The notes beneath the pieces were generated by a model. That model saw nothing but the letters and a program-made list of their open reading frames with translations. It made no database searches and had not been told where the DNA came from. DNA of 64,000 bases from Gluconacetobacter liquefaciens (GTDB taxonomy: Bacteria > Pseudomonadota > Alphaproteobacteria > Acetobacterales > Acetobacteraceae), in the NCBI RefSeq assembly GCF_003350405.1, contig NZ_QQAW01000002.1, forward strand, positions 558,001 through 622,000, written 5' to 3'. Within the stretch, counting starts at the first letter, position 1. Each line of letters opens with the position of its first letter. Shown one piece after another: positions 56,803 through 64,000 of this stretch. The translations under genes and the position numbers were made by a program.

Positions 56803-57624
56803 TCAGGCATCGTCCATTTGCGGCCGGCGTTTGCAATATTCCAATACACGGCTTATTGCTTTATCGTTTTCGCCATTCTGATTGAGATTCCAGAGAGTCG
56901 GTCCTGAATGCCCTGTTCCCGGGAAGACCTCGGATTCCCATTTTTCGGGGGAGGGTACAATCGCAACTGGAATGTTTTTCATAAGAGTATAGAATTTTAA
57001 GGAGATATCGTCCTGGAACGGTGCGAGAGCACGTAGGTTATATAAGGTTTTCAGATCACGAAGATGACTGGAATGATAAAGAATACCGTCTCTTCCTGTT
57101 GGAAAAAACATTAAGGACGGCTGGTCGAGCTGATTTCTTTCAATGAATTGCTCCTTGAAGATACTATTGATAAGAGGCCATATATTGTAAGGAAGAATGT
57201 GCCCATTTTCGATAAGGATCAGCCGGCATCTATAGGCTGATATGCATTTATATTTTTTAGCAACCTTAACCAGTCCCTCCAACCAATTGTCTGGATAGAT
57301 TACGTCGTCGTCAGCGGTTGCGATCCAGACATTTGAATCGGCGTAACGTTCCAATGTTGGTAGTATTTTCCGATATGGGCCGGAATTTGCGCAGTAGCAA
57401 AGCTCAACGCGACCGCGATCGATCATTTGATGAACGAACGGGGGAAGGTCACTCTCTGAAATCCCTTTGTCCTCGAGGAAAGGTTCATGAGAGATATTGA
57501 GAATGATTTTTTGGGCAGGGAGGGTCTGATTCAACAGACTATGAATGACTCTCTCTATATCGGGTAACCGCGACGAAATGCAGGTCAGGGAAATATAGAT
57601 GTGATGATTATCAATATCGTTCAT
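56803..57624 (-). CDS. Glycosyltransferase-like protein (GT2 type)
   Basis: A 273-residue protein with the start of a GT-A fold: IYISLTCISSRLPDIERVIHSLLNQT and, after LCYCANSGPYRKILPTLE, the metal-binding segment WIATADDDVIYPDNWLEGLV (DDD). The second half (FFPTGRDGILYHSSHL, FQDDISLKFY) fits acceptor-side regions of this group. Sugar specificity unknown. The methyltransferase gene ends 15 nt upstream, so the two form a reverse-strand pair. Distinctly AT-rich. Confidence 0.8.
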   Translation of the reverse strand: MNDIDNHHIYISLTCISSRLPDIERVIHSLLNQTLPAQKIILNISHEPFLEDKGISESDLPPFVHQMIDRGRVELCYCANSGPYRKILPTLERYADSNVWIATADDDVIYPDNWLEGLVKVAKKYKCISAYRCRLILIENGHILPYNIWPLINSIFKEQFIERNQLDQPSLMFFPTGRDGILYHSSHLRDLKTLYNLRALAPFQDDISLKFYTLMKNIPVAIVPSPEKWESEVFPGTGHSGPTLWNLNQNGENDKAISRVLEYCKRRPQMDDA

Positions 57625-57639
57625 TGATCGTTCTTACTT

Positions 57640-58269
57640 TTATACCGCCGAGAGAAAGACCGGTTCGTCTTCTCGAGAAAAAATCATAAAGTCAGAAAAT
57701 GATGTGTTATTCTGATCCGATTTATCAAAAGGATATTTATTTGGTAAGTATGCCTTCAACGTCCATCCAATAATATGTTCGCGTGCAAATTTTGTTATAT
57801 TTCTGTGACGGACATGAGTGGCGGGCCATTCGGCATCGACATTACTTGAGTAAATAATGACGTATTTTTTTGAGTGATGGAAAAGATCGTTCATGTATTT
57901 TTTAAAAATATCGTCTTCCACGAGATGAAAAATTACATCCAAAGACAGGACGAGGTCCGCGTATGTATTTTTGTCGATTGTGCCGGATTTCAGGAACGTA
58001 TAGTTCCCCGATGGAAACTTTTTTCTGCAATTATTTATGGTGGTTTCAGAGACGTCCACGCCAATGTAGGAGGCGACGGGTGTCATGAGGCTTAATTGAT
58101 TCCCGTCGCCGCATCCCAATTCCAGGATGGATGAGATACGATTGAAAGCGATGAAAGCGTTCAGGATATCAGCCTTATAGCTCGCCAAGCGACCATATGA
58201 TCCGGCGCCGGAATTTCCATTTTCACTGTATCGCTGTTCCCAATAGGCTTTCGATGAAAACGAATTCAC
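57640..58269 (-). CDS. SAM-dependent methyltransferase (class I)
   Basis: A 209-residue methyltransferase: SSKAYWEQRYSENGNSGAGSYG, the SAM-binding glycine motif SILELGCGDGNQLSLM, the acidic end of beta-2 in YIGVDVSE, and DLVLSLDVIFHLVED. The YWEQRY..GSYG..A start is common in methyltransferases of glycan clusters. Low GC suggests recent transfer. Substrate unknown, possibly a sugar of the Galf-containing glycan. Confidence 0.83.
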   Translation of the reverse strand: MNSFSSKAYWEQRYSENGNSGAGSYGRLASYKADILNAFIAFNRISSILELGCGDGNQLSLMTPVASYIGVDVSETTINNCRKKFPSGNYTFLKSGTIDKNTYADLVLSLDVIFHLVEDDIFKKYMNDLFHHSKKYVIIYSSNVDAEWPATHVRHRNITKFAREHIIGWTLKAYLPNKYPFDKSDQNNTSFSDFMIFSREDEPVFLSAV

Positions 58270-58542
58270 GCCGGGTATCCCTTGTCTGTCTCTTCATTCG
58301 TGCTGCCCCGGAGAGCCAGGCGCAGCCAAACGGCTTTTTGCTCGCGATAGGGCTAGAAGCTCTGGCTGCCAATATATTCCACCTATGGGAAGTGGTCGAG
58401 AACCAAGTGGGATCTGGGGCTATTTCAATCGTATATACCAGTGATATGCCTGTGTATGTCGGATGATTGGGAAGTGGAGACACAGTTGCAAGCGACGTGG
58501 AGACGTGCGACGAGGGCGAACATATTGTCTGGACATGGCTGA

Positions 58543-59274
58543 ATGATAAACATCGAGCAGGTCGATCAGCGCTTCCCGAATGACCATAATCGGCAAGTAG
58601 ATGCTGAATACTATATCCATCGACACTCAACTGCGTCTCATATCGATTTCCTGGATCTTGGTGCGGGGGACGGTCGATCATATGACGTGGCGCGTCAGGC
58701 ATTTCCGGACCTGAACTGGATTGGTGTCGATATCGAAAACAGCCCGGAAGTCGCGTCCCGCAGCCGTAGCGACTGCCGTTTCCACACGTTCGATGGCGTC
58801 AATCTGCCTTTTCAGGATAATAGTTTTGACGTGGTTTATTCGCGGCAGGTTTTCGAGCATGTGAGGCATCCCGAGCCGCTATTGCACGAGGTTGCCCGTG
58901 TGCTGAAGCCGGGTGGCGTCTTTGTGGGTTCCGTATCGCAGATGGAACCATTTCATTCATATAGTTTGTGGAATTTTACCTATTATGGGTTTGCAGTGCT
59001 GGCTGACGAGGCCGGTCTGTCATTGAGTGAATTCCGGCCTGGAATCGACGGCGTGACACTGGCGGTCAGGCATTTCGCACTGTTCGGGCTGGCGCAGGAA
59101 ATGAGAGCAATCTTTGCGTCCATGTTCGCCGTGGATTCTCCAATCAATGTCCTGATCGGTAACATTGCTTCCGGACGCCGACGCTCAGTGGCGGAGATCA
59201 ATCGACTGAAGACGACGTATTGCGGTCATCTGTGTTTCGAATTCCAGAAGCCGTTCGATGGATCTAGTCGTTAA
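58543..59274 (+). CDS. SAM-dependent methyltransferase (Methyltransf_11 type)
   Basis: A 243-residue class I methyltransferase: FLDLGAGDGRSYDVARQAFP (motif I), WIGVDIENSPE, then LPFQDNSFDVVYSRQVFEHVRHPEPLLHEVARVLKPGG, typical of the UbiE/Methyltransf_11 group. The C-terminal ~90 residues are less familiar. It is divergent from the other methyltransferase gene with a 273-nt AT-rich gap in which no further feature is evident. GC is intermediate between core and cluster. Confidence 0.85.
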   Translation: MINIEQVDQRFPNDHNRQVDAEYYIHRHSTASHIDFLDLGAGDGRSYDVARQAFPDLNWIGVDIENSPEVASRSRSDCRFHTFDGVNLPFQDNSFDVVYSRQVFEHVRHPEPLLHEVARVLKPGGVFVGSVSQMEPFHSYSLWNFTYYGFAVLADEAGLSLSEFRPGIDGVTLAVRHFALFGLAQEMRAIFASMFAVDSPINVLIGNIASGRRRSVAEINRLKTTYCGHLCFEFQKPFDGSSR

Positions 59275-59416
59275 CGGGGCTTTTCGTCGTATCCTGTTTC
59301 TGAAGAGGAGGATGACCAGGGAGGACTCTCCTCTTCTGCTTTTCTTTCCATTCGGGTGCATCCGACCGGCGTGCAATTCATGCGTGCTTCCGGCGGATGC
59401 TGCGCTATAAGTTTTT

Positions 59417-61699
59417 CTACGCCATCACTGTGATCGTATCCTGTATTTTTTGCCGATATTCCGGTTTTGCCAAGCGCATGGCGGCTTTGAATATGTCGCG
59501 CTTCCGTTCGCGTGGGGTTCGTTGGAGTGCTTCGTCCAGATCGTAAGAGAGGTTTGTTCGGCAAACTGCCGTGACCTGATTCAGAAAACCAATCGGTCCA
59601 AGCCGGTCTAGGTAGAAGGGCAAGCTGACTTCATTGATCTGCGGATCATAAACGACCGATGGTAAATCGTTCAGAATGGTGCGGCGAGACATGAACGAGG
59701 AGAAGTTCATTCCTAGATTGAGGGAAGGCGGAGAGAGGACGAAGTTGCCGTCAGGTCGTGAATTGAATCCATGCGGTTGTTCAGGAAGGCGGAGAGCAGC
59801 CGGTACACTCTCTGACGGTTCGATGCGCGAGAAAATCATGGAGGCGGTGGGAGTTCTTATCAGGCATTCAAGCTGTTTTGCATTTTTTTCCGGGTCTGCC
59901 CAAGTGTCGCCGCCCTTGAGAACTGATATGAAATTGGCTGCGGCATTCTGAATTGCATATCGGTAATTCTCGGAGAAGCCGACAGATTGCGTGCGGCCGA
60001 CATTCCGGATGATCAAGGGATATTTCTCGGCGTAATACGCTACGATCTGTGCGGTGCCGTCGATAGAGCCGTCGTCTGACAGAATGATCTCGTGTTCAAA
60101 ATTACCCCGTTGTCCGAGTGCGCTTTCGATCGCCTGCGCTATGTGGTCGCGATTGTTTCTGCTGAGAATGAGAGTGGACACAGTTTCACGCGGGCCATAT
60201 TTGGAATGTACGCGTACCTTTGCCCGTGTCAGCGATTCCTTGACCGTTATTCTGCTTACGTCGTTCGGATCGTCGTGGTAGTCGAGGAAGACTCTGGGAA
60301 CAAATATGGGTTCCTTTTCCTGCGTGTATCGTATGATCAGGTCCCAATCTACCAATCGACGCAGATCGGGGTCGAAGCCTCCCCATTTTGAGACGAGGGA
60401 GCGTCGATGGACGAAAACGCCGATATCGATAAAATTCTGATGTAGAAGAGCATTCCTGTTAAAGGGACTGCCTATCGCGATACCGCGTTCGCCGACGAAT
60501 ATCTTTCCGTAGAATGCGTCGGCCGTCCTGTTCTGTGTGATCGTATTGGCGATCATGGACAGAAAATAAGGACGCAATATGTTGTCGCTGTCCACATAAC
60601 CGATCCATGGGTTGCACGCCAAGGCGATACCAAGATTGCGAGCATTCGATACCCCGATATTTTCAGGAGATCGAATGTATTTTATGCGGCCTGTGGCGAT
60701 TTCTGTTTGAAAAGTCTGCTCGATTGTAAATTGTGTATTATCGGTTGACCCGTCATCCACGATGATGAGTTCGAAATTTTCATGGTTTTGAGCCAGTGCC
60801 GCCCTGATGGCAGCCGTAATAGAGGATGCACGATTATAGGTGGCCATGATGAGGGAAAAGGCAATGTCCGTAGCGTCTTCGAACTGTTTGATTTCAACGT
60901 CGAAACTGGCGAGTTCGTAAACTGCTGGTGCGTGTCGTCTGAGCCAGGCGAGAAGGCGGTTCTGACCGTCCATATTGAGGTGGGGAACGGTCAGTGCAGT
61001 GATATTGACCAGCGGAAGGCCCTGCTGGAGAAGGTAAAGGGGAGAAAAAATGATATTGGAGTAGGCGGGATCTGACGGATGGGCGGCAGCCAGCCGGTTT
61101 TCGATGAAGACACCGGAGAGAAATCCGGCGTCGCATAATGTTCTTGTCAGGCCAAGTTCATATTGGTGAATGACTTGCGATATTTCTGTGTGACTGGTGA
61201 TCTTTGAAATGAATTTATTAAAAACTTCCGAAATAAAGACATTCCTGCTTATATTCAGAAAATAAGTTTGTACATGGTAGGAGTGCTCTCTGCTATCGGT
61301 CGCTCCCCAGAAATCCAGTTGCCGTGCGTCCATGATTTCGAACATCGGCAAGAACGATCCGACCGGCCCCAGGAAGGTGTCGTTGCAGAGGATCAGACTC
61401 TCCGCCGTATCAAGAAGGCCGTTGTCGAATGCCCACAGGGTGCCACGTTTATAGCATCCGTAATGGTATTCATCGTGCGGCTCGGCGATGACGTGAAGGG
61501 CATAAGGGGCGAGCGCGTCATACTGATCGGGTGCGAGAGTGCCGTTGCAGACGACGATAATGCTGTCGCTGACTGCCCGGAGACCTTCGAGATAGGGAAG
61601 GGTCTGTGACAGCAATTGTCCATCGGAGACGGATGCCGAGAAAACGGAGACTCTTCTGACTGACGACCGCATGTTCAAGTAGGAATGCTCCATTTCCAC
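59417..61699 (-). CDS. Three-domain glycan synthesis protein: RgpF-like plus two GT2 domains
   Basis: A 760-residue protein. Residues ~15-255 resemble the rhamnan-synthesis F (RgpF) family (IIVVCNGTLAPDQYDAL, YGCYKRGTLWAFDNGLLD, ESLILCNDTFLGPVGSF). Residues ~280-480 form one GT2 domain (SLIMATYNRASSITAAIRAAL, LIIVDDGSTDNT, WIGYVDSDNILRP). From ~510 a second GT2-like domain follows (STLILSRNNRDHIAQAIESAL, HEIILSDDGSIDGT) where the usual third acidic motif reads SVLKGGDTWADP (GGD). It ends in a short helical tail. Probably adds several sugars of one repeat unit. Confidence 0.8.
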   Translation of the reverse strand: MEMEHSYLNMRSSVRRVSVFSASVSDGQLLSQTLPYLEGLRAVSDSIIVVCNGTLAPDQYDALAPYALHVIAEPHDEYHYGCYKRGTLWAFDNGLLDTAESLILCNDTFLGPVGSFLPMFEIMDARQLDFWGATDSREHSYHVQTYFLNISRNVFISEVFNKFISKITSHTEISQVIHQYELGLTRTLCDAGFLSGVFIENRLAAAHPSDPAYSNIIFSPLYLLQQGLPLVNITALTVPHLNMDGQNRLLAWLRRHAPAVYELASFDVEIKQFEDATDIAFSLIMATYNRASSITAAIRAALAQNHENFELIIVDDGSTDNTQFTIEQTFQTEIATGRIKYIRSPENIGVSNARNLGIALACNPWIGYVDSDNILRPYFLSMIANTITQNRTADAFYGKIFVGERGIAIGSPFNRNALLHQNFIDIGVFVHRRSLVSKWGGFDPDLRRLVDWDLIIRYTQEKEPIFVPRVFLDYHDDPNDVSRITVKESLTRAKVRVHSKYGPRETVSTLILSRNNRDHIAQAIESALGQRGNFEHEIILSDDGSIDGTAQIVAYYAEKYPLIIRNVGRTQSVGFSENYRYAIQNAAANFISVLKGGDTWADPEKNAKQLECLIRTPTASMIFSRIEPSESVPAALRLPEQPHGFNSRPDGNFVLSPPSLNLGMNFSSFMSRRTILNDLPSVVYDPQINEVSLPFYLDRLGPIGFLNQVTAVCRTNLSYDLDEALQRTPRERKRDIFKAAMRLAKPEYRQKIQDTITVMA

Positions 61700-61903
61700 T
61701 TTTTATTCTCTTTCAGAATAGAAGGATATTGCGATGGTGCGTGAGAGGCCGTGATGGCGGGCTGGGCCGGTCCACTGCCGAGGCAGCGCACGTTATCATG
61801 ATCGGCTGACATACTCTGCGTGAGGCCCTGTTACCGGAAGGAAAGGGGCGGCCCGTCGTGAGAGGGTGTTTTCGGAAGGGCTCTGGGGCTGGATGGGCCA
61901 GAG

Positions 61904-62061
61904 CCGGTTTGGCAATTGTGGGCTGGTGAGCGAGAGCGGCCCAAAGGGGCCGCGCCCGGGCTGTGTTTCCGAGCATCGGAGCGGAGCGGCCTTGATGGCC
62001 GTCCGTCGCGAAGCACAGGAAAAACGCGTCGGACTGCGGCCAGCGCGCATTGCCAAACAGG
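61904..62061 (+). repeat. Stop-codon-adjacent stem-loop element, copy C
   Basis: About 158 bp with arms CCGGTTTGGCAATTGTGGGC (left) and GCGCGCATTGCCAAACAGG (right); TTTGGCAA pairs with TTGCCAAA. The core (GTTTCCGAGCATCGGAGCGG, then apical CGGCC-TTGAT-GGCCG, then AAGCACAGGAAA) matches copy B closely. It lies 3 nt beyond the DUF3431 gene stop. Its GC-rich sequence stands out in the AT-rich glycan cluster. The 204 bases to its left (61700-61903) show no further feature. Confidence 0.85.
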
Positions 62062-62064
62062 TTT

Positions 62065-62841
62065 TCAGAAAGTCTGCGGGAGCCGGCGGGGGGAGGCATC
62101 AGTGCCGATGGATATGAAGGGTCTCCCAAAAAAATGGAGCCAAAGACGTTCCATGATATGGCCTGCCATCTGATTCGTGCGCACTTCGTGAAGGGCCCGG
62201 AGGAATATATCGTTGGAAATATGACTGACTACGCTATTTCTGACACCGAAAATGGCGGCATAGGGGAATTCTCCTAACGTTGCTTGCGCAGCCTTGTGCC
62301 GGGCTGCCTCGTAGCCAATGCGTCCGAAGAAGTCTGCGGCGATGTTCGTTCCGTTTTCGACCCCATAGAAGGAGAAATAGAGGCGTGATATCAGGAAGGC
62401 GCCTTCGTCGAATGAATAGATCGGCCCCCAGTTGTAGAGGGAGAAAATTTCATTGCGCGTCGGCTGCCCGGTTCTTGCAATGTGAGTCTCTATAAGATGG
62501 GCAGGGGGAAAGCCCTGTTTCCACTGTGATGAGTATCCCCACGCATCATCCGCGAACCTATGTGTCAGCAGGCGAAGAAAATCCGGAGAATGTTCGAAGG
62601 GGTCCCCCTGCGAGAACACGGTAAATGAATCCGTTTTCCCCATATTATGTATTATATGAAGAAGATAGGTATCCGATTCACGGCCGATATTCTGGATACG
62701 GAAATATCCTTTTAGTTTCGATCTTATATTTGAGATATCAAGCTCATCGCCTTTGTTGTACAAAAAGATATTAAAATCGTCTGGTACGTTCACGAGCCAC
62801 GAAACGTCTTCATTATACCGTGCTATGACAAGATCTGGCAC
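62065..62841 (-). CDS. DUF3431 domain protein
   Basis: A 258-residue protein with the DUF3431 pattern: DLVIARYNEDVSWLVNVPD at the start, IFLYNKGDE, RIQNIGRESDTYLLHIIHNM and VFSQGDPFEHSPDFLRLL, with a final basic C-terminus. The family is often found in surface-glycan clusters and resembles inverting glycosyltransferases, but activity has not been assigned to my knowledge. The last codons (PRRLPQTF) run up to stem-loop element C and may have been changed by it. Confidence 0.8.
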   Translation of the reverse strand: MPDLVIARYNEDVSWLVNVPDDFNIFLYNKGDELDISNIRSKLKGYFRIQNIGRESDTYLLHIIHNMGKTDSFTVFSQGDPFEHSPDFLRLLTHRFADDAWGYSSQWKQGFPPAHLIETHIARTGQPTRNEIFSLYNWGPIYSFDEGAFLISRLYFSFYGVENGTNIAADFFGRIGYEAARHKAAQATLGEFPYAAIFGVRNSVVSHISNDIFLRALHEVRTNQMAGHIMERLWLHFFGRPFISIGTDASPRRLPQTF

Positions 62842-62942
62842 TGAATTTGTCCCTGTAATGGTAGGATGTGCGGGTATCGTATTGTTGGGTCGTTATCGTT
62901 GACCCGGATGCGACGACCTGATGGAGGATACGGTGTCCATCC

Positions 62943-64000
62943 TCAATAGGGCTGGGGTTTCACCGCGTAATCCGCCAGTCGTCTGTCGCAGTTGGAAGAG
63001 GTGATCCAGGCATCGAAATTCTTGACCTGCGCCAGATGGGGGTGATTTGCCCATCGACCGTCTGCCACGAAGTGCAGGAGCGGCATGGCCATCGCGACGG
63101 AGGACTGCCCGCATTGATGCCGGGTCTGGGATGCGAACTGGCGGATGCCGAGGCCGATTTCGGCTCGCTGGGCGGACAGGAGGCGGGTGTCTGCCCGGCC
63201 GGGATCAATGATATAGTCCTTGCTGTCTTCGGAAAAGCCGATGACAGGTTTCTGTTCCGTGCAAAACAGGAACTCGATGGCGACGTGGTTGGCTGCAATG
63301 GCCTGCATCAGGCCGCTGCCGATCGTGTCGGCATCGAGGAATGCCTTCATGCGAAGCGTATTGCGTCGCTCTCGGCTTTCCTGACTGTCGGCAAGGGCAA
63401 AGTGGTATCCCATGACATTCAGTGGCATGAAATCGCGCAGGGCCTGTTCGAAGGCGTTCTGTGTCGCGCCATGCCAGTCGATACCGACCAGGGCGAGTCG
63501 TTGCCCGCCGCCGAGGCCAAGACGATGCATGTAGCGGAAGAGGCCGCGCCGGTTACGGCGGCATACCTTCAGGATTTCCCACCGCCATGCGAGGAGAAAA
63601 TCCGTCAGTCTGGTGGCATCGGACAGAGGAAGGCGTTGCTCCCGGTCGAGCCCCAGATCTTTCATCACAGCATCGGATGGTATGGGGATCCCGCTGCGTT
63701 CGAGCAGTTCGGCTGTCGAGAGTCCGTTTGATCTGTCCAGAAAGGCCGGCAGATGAATAAAAAATCGTGATTCGTCGATGCCGAGAACGTTGGTTGAGTC
63801 CATGTTGGAGAGCATGAACAGGACATGCGAAGCTGGAAGGTGACTGCTAGGCGGTAGTGCCGCGCCGGGGCTGTTCAGGCGTCTGCCCTGCATCAGCGTC
63901 TGTAATATATGCCCTGCGTCACCGACGAACAGGATATGGTCGATTCCGTCCTGTCGGGATTGTTCGATAATCCAGTCGAGAAAGCCGACTGCTGCGGGCC
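62943..64000 (-). CDS. Partial gene at right edge: HAD-like hydrolase domain protein
   Basis: The frame is open to the end of the window, so the N-terminus is missing; at least 351 codons are seen. The first visible residues (FLDWIIEQ, IDHILFVGDAGHIL, then HVLFMLSNMDSTNVLG) look like the end of a HAD-type domain (VGD before a helix). The rest (FFIHLPAFLDRSNGLSTAELLERSGI, LALVGIDWHGATQNAFEQAL, MGYHFALADSQESRERRNTLRMKAF) resembles large cluster proteins with a HAD module used in surface-polysaccharide loci. A start at ATG 63893 is possible but would cut the domain. Function inferred weakly. Confidence 0.6.
   Translation of the reverse strand, partial: PAAVGFLDWIIEQSRQDGIDHILFVGDAGHILQTLMQGRRLNSPGAALPPSSHLPASHVLFMLSNMDSTNVLGIDESRFFIHLPAFLDRSNGLSTAELLERSGIPIPSDAVMKDLGLDREQRLPLSDATRLTDFLLAWRWEILKVCRRNRRGLFRYMHRLGLGGGQRLALVGIDWHGATQNAFEQALRDFMPLNVMGYHFALADSQESRERRNTLRMKAFLDADTIGSGLMQAIAANHVAIEFLFCTEQKPVIGFSEDSKDYIIDPGRADTRLLSAQRAEIGLGIRQFASQTRHQCGQSSVAMAMPLLHFVADGRWANHPHLAQVKNFDAWITSSNCDRRLADYAVKPQPY

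Noticed and set aside
61866-62173. Short frames through the stem-loop elements giving similar peptides (SEHRSGAAL-like) in copies B and C
   Set aside because: The similarity follows from the DNA repeat itself. Frames and ends differ between copies and none has a ribosome site.

Overview
The window looks like chromosomal DNA of a GC-rich alphaproteobacterium, most likely an acetic acid bacterium or close relative (Acetobacteraceae). This is inferred from gene content and order (tolQRAB-pal-cpoB-tilS-ftsH-folP-glmM, yebC-ruvCAB-ybgC, a CtrA-type regulator, a SAM-II riboswitch in front of metZ), not from a database search.

Layout. 0-2.7 kb: a reverse-strand metZ-apaG-folE unit behind a SAM-II riboswitch, then tRNA-Gly(CCC). 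2.8-10.5 kb: a divergent uptake and catabolic cluster with a TonB receptor, POT peptide importer, CE4 deacetylase/imidase-like enzyme and isoaspartyl peptidase on one side, and a GntR regulator and creatininase-family amidase on the other. 10.5-14.2 kb: a secreted protein of unknown function, a DUF1653 protein, and an exported adenosine deaminase-purine nucleoside NUP pair. 14.2-17.9 kb: an Mla/MCE lipid ABC system. 18-23.6 kb: a polysaccharide O-acetylation pair (MBOAT plus SGNH-like), a 2OG-Fe dioxygenase and a large MscS channel. 23.7-30.6 kb: thiM, RDD, argJ, ppiC and secA. 30.8-46.6 kb: housekeeping (yebC, ruvCAB, ybgC-tolQRAB, pal, cpoB, tilS, ftsH, folP, glmM, thiD). 46.6-51.1 kb: a small segment bounded by inverted ~100-bp repeats, holding a CtrA paralogue with a degenerate receiver and a GNAT-alkB-yegD operon. 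51.3-54.6 kb: an S9 peptidase and an EamA exporter. 54.7-64 kb: an AT-richer surface-glycan cluster (glf, glycosyltransferases, methyltransferases, a three-domain RgpF-GT2-GT2 protein, DUF3431, and a partial gene at the right edge).

The observations most worth following are: (1) a family of ~160-bp stem-loop elements (four copies here) that each sit directly after a stop codon, share a core, and have outer arms that differ between copies yet stay self-complementary; one copy sits in frame at the start of a lipoprotein gene; (2) the CtrA paralogue whose phospho-acceptor Asp51 is Glu and whose acidic pocket and conserved Lys are also lost; (3) the TonB/POT/CE4/creatininase/isoaspartyl-peptidase cluster, which reads as a dedicated route for imide- or isoaspartyl-containing peptides.

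Coordinates and start codons were read by eye from the sequence. Family assignments rest on recognised motifs and were not checked by search.
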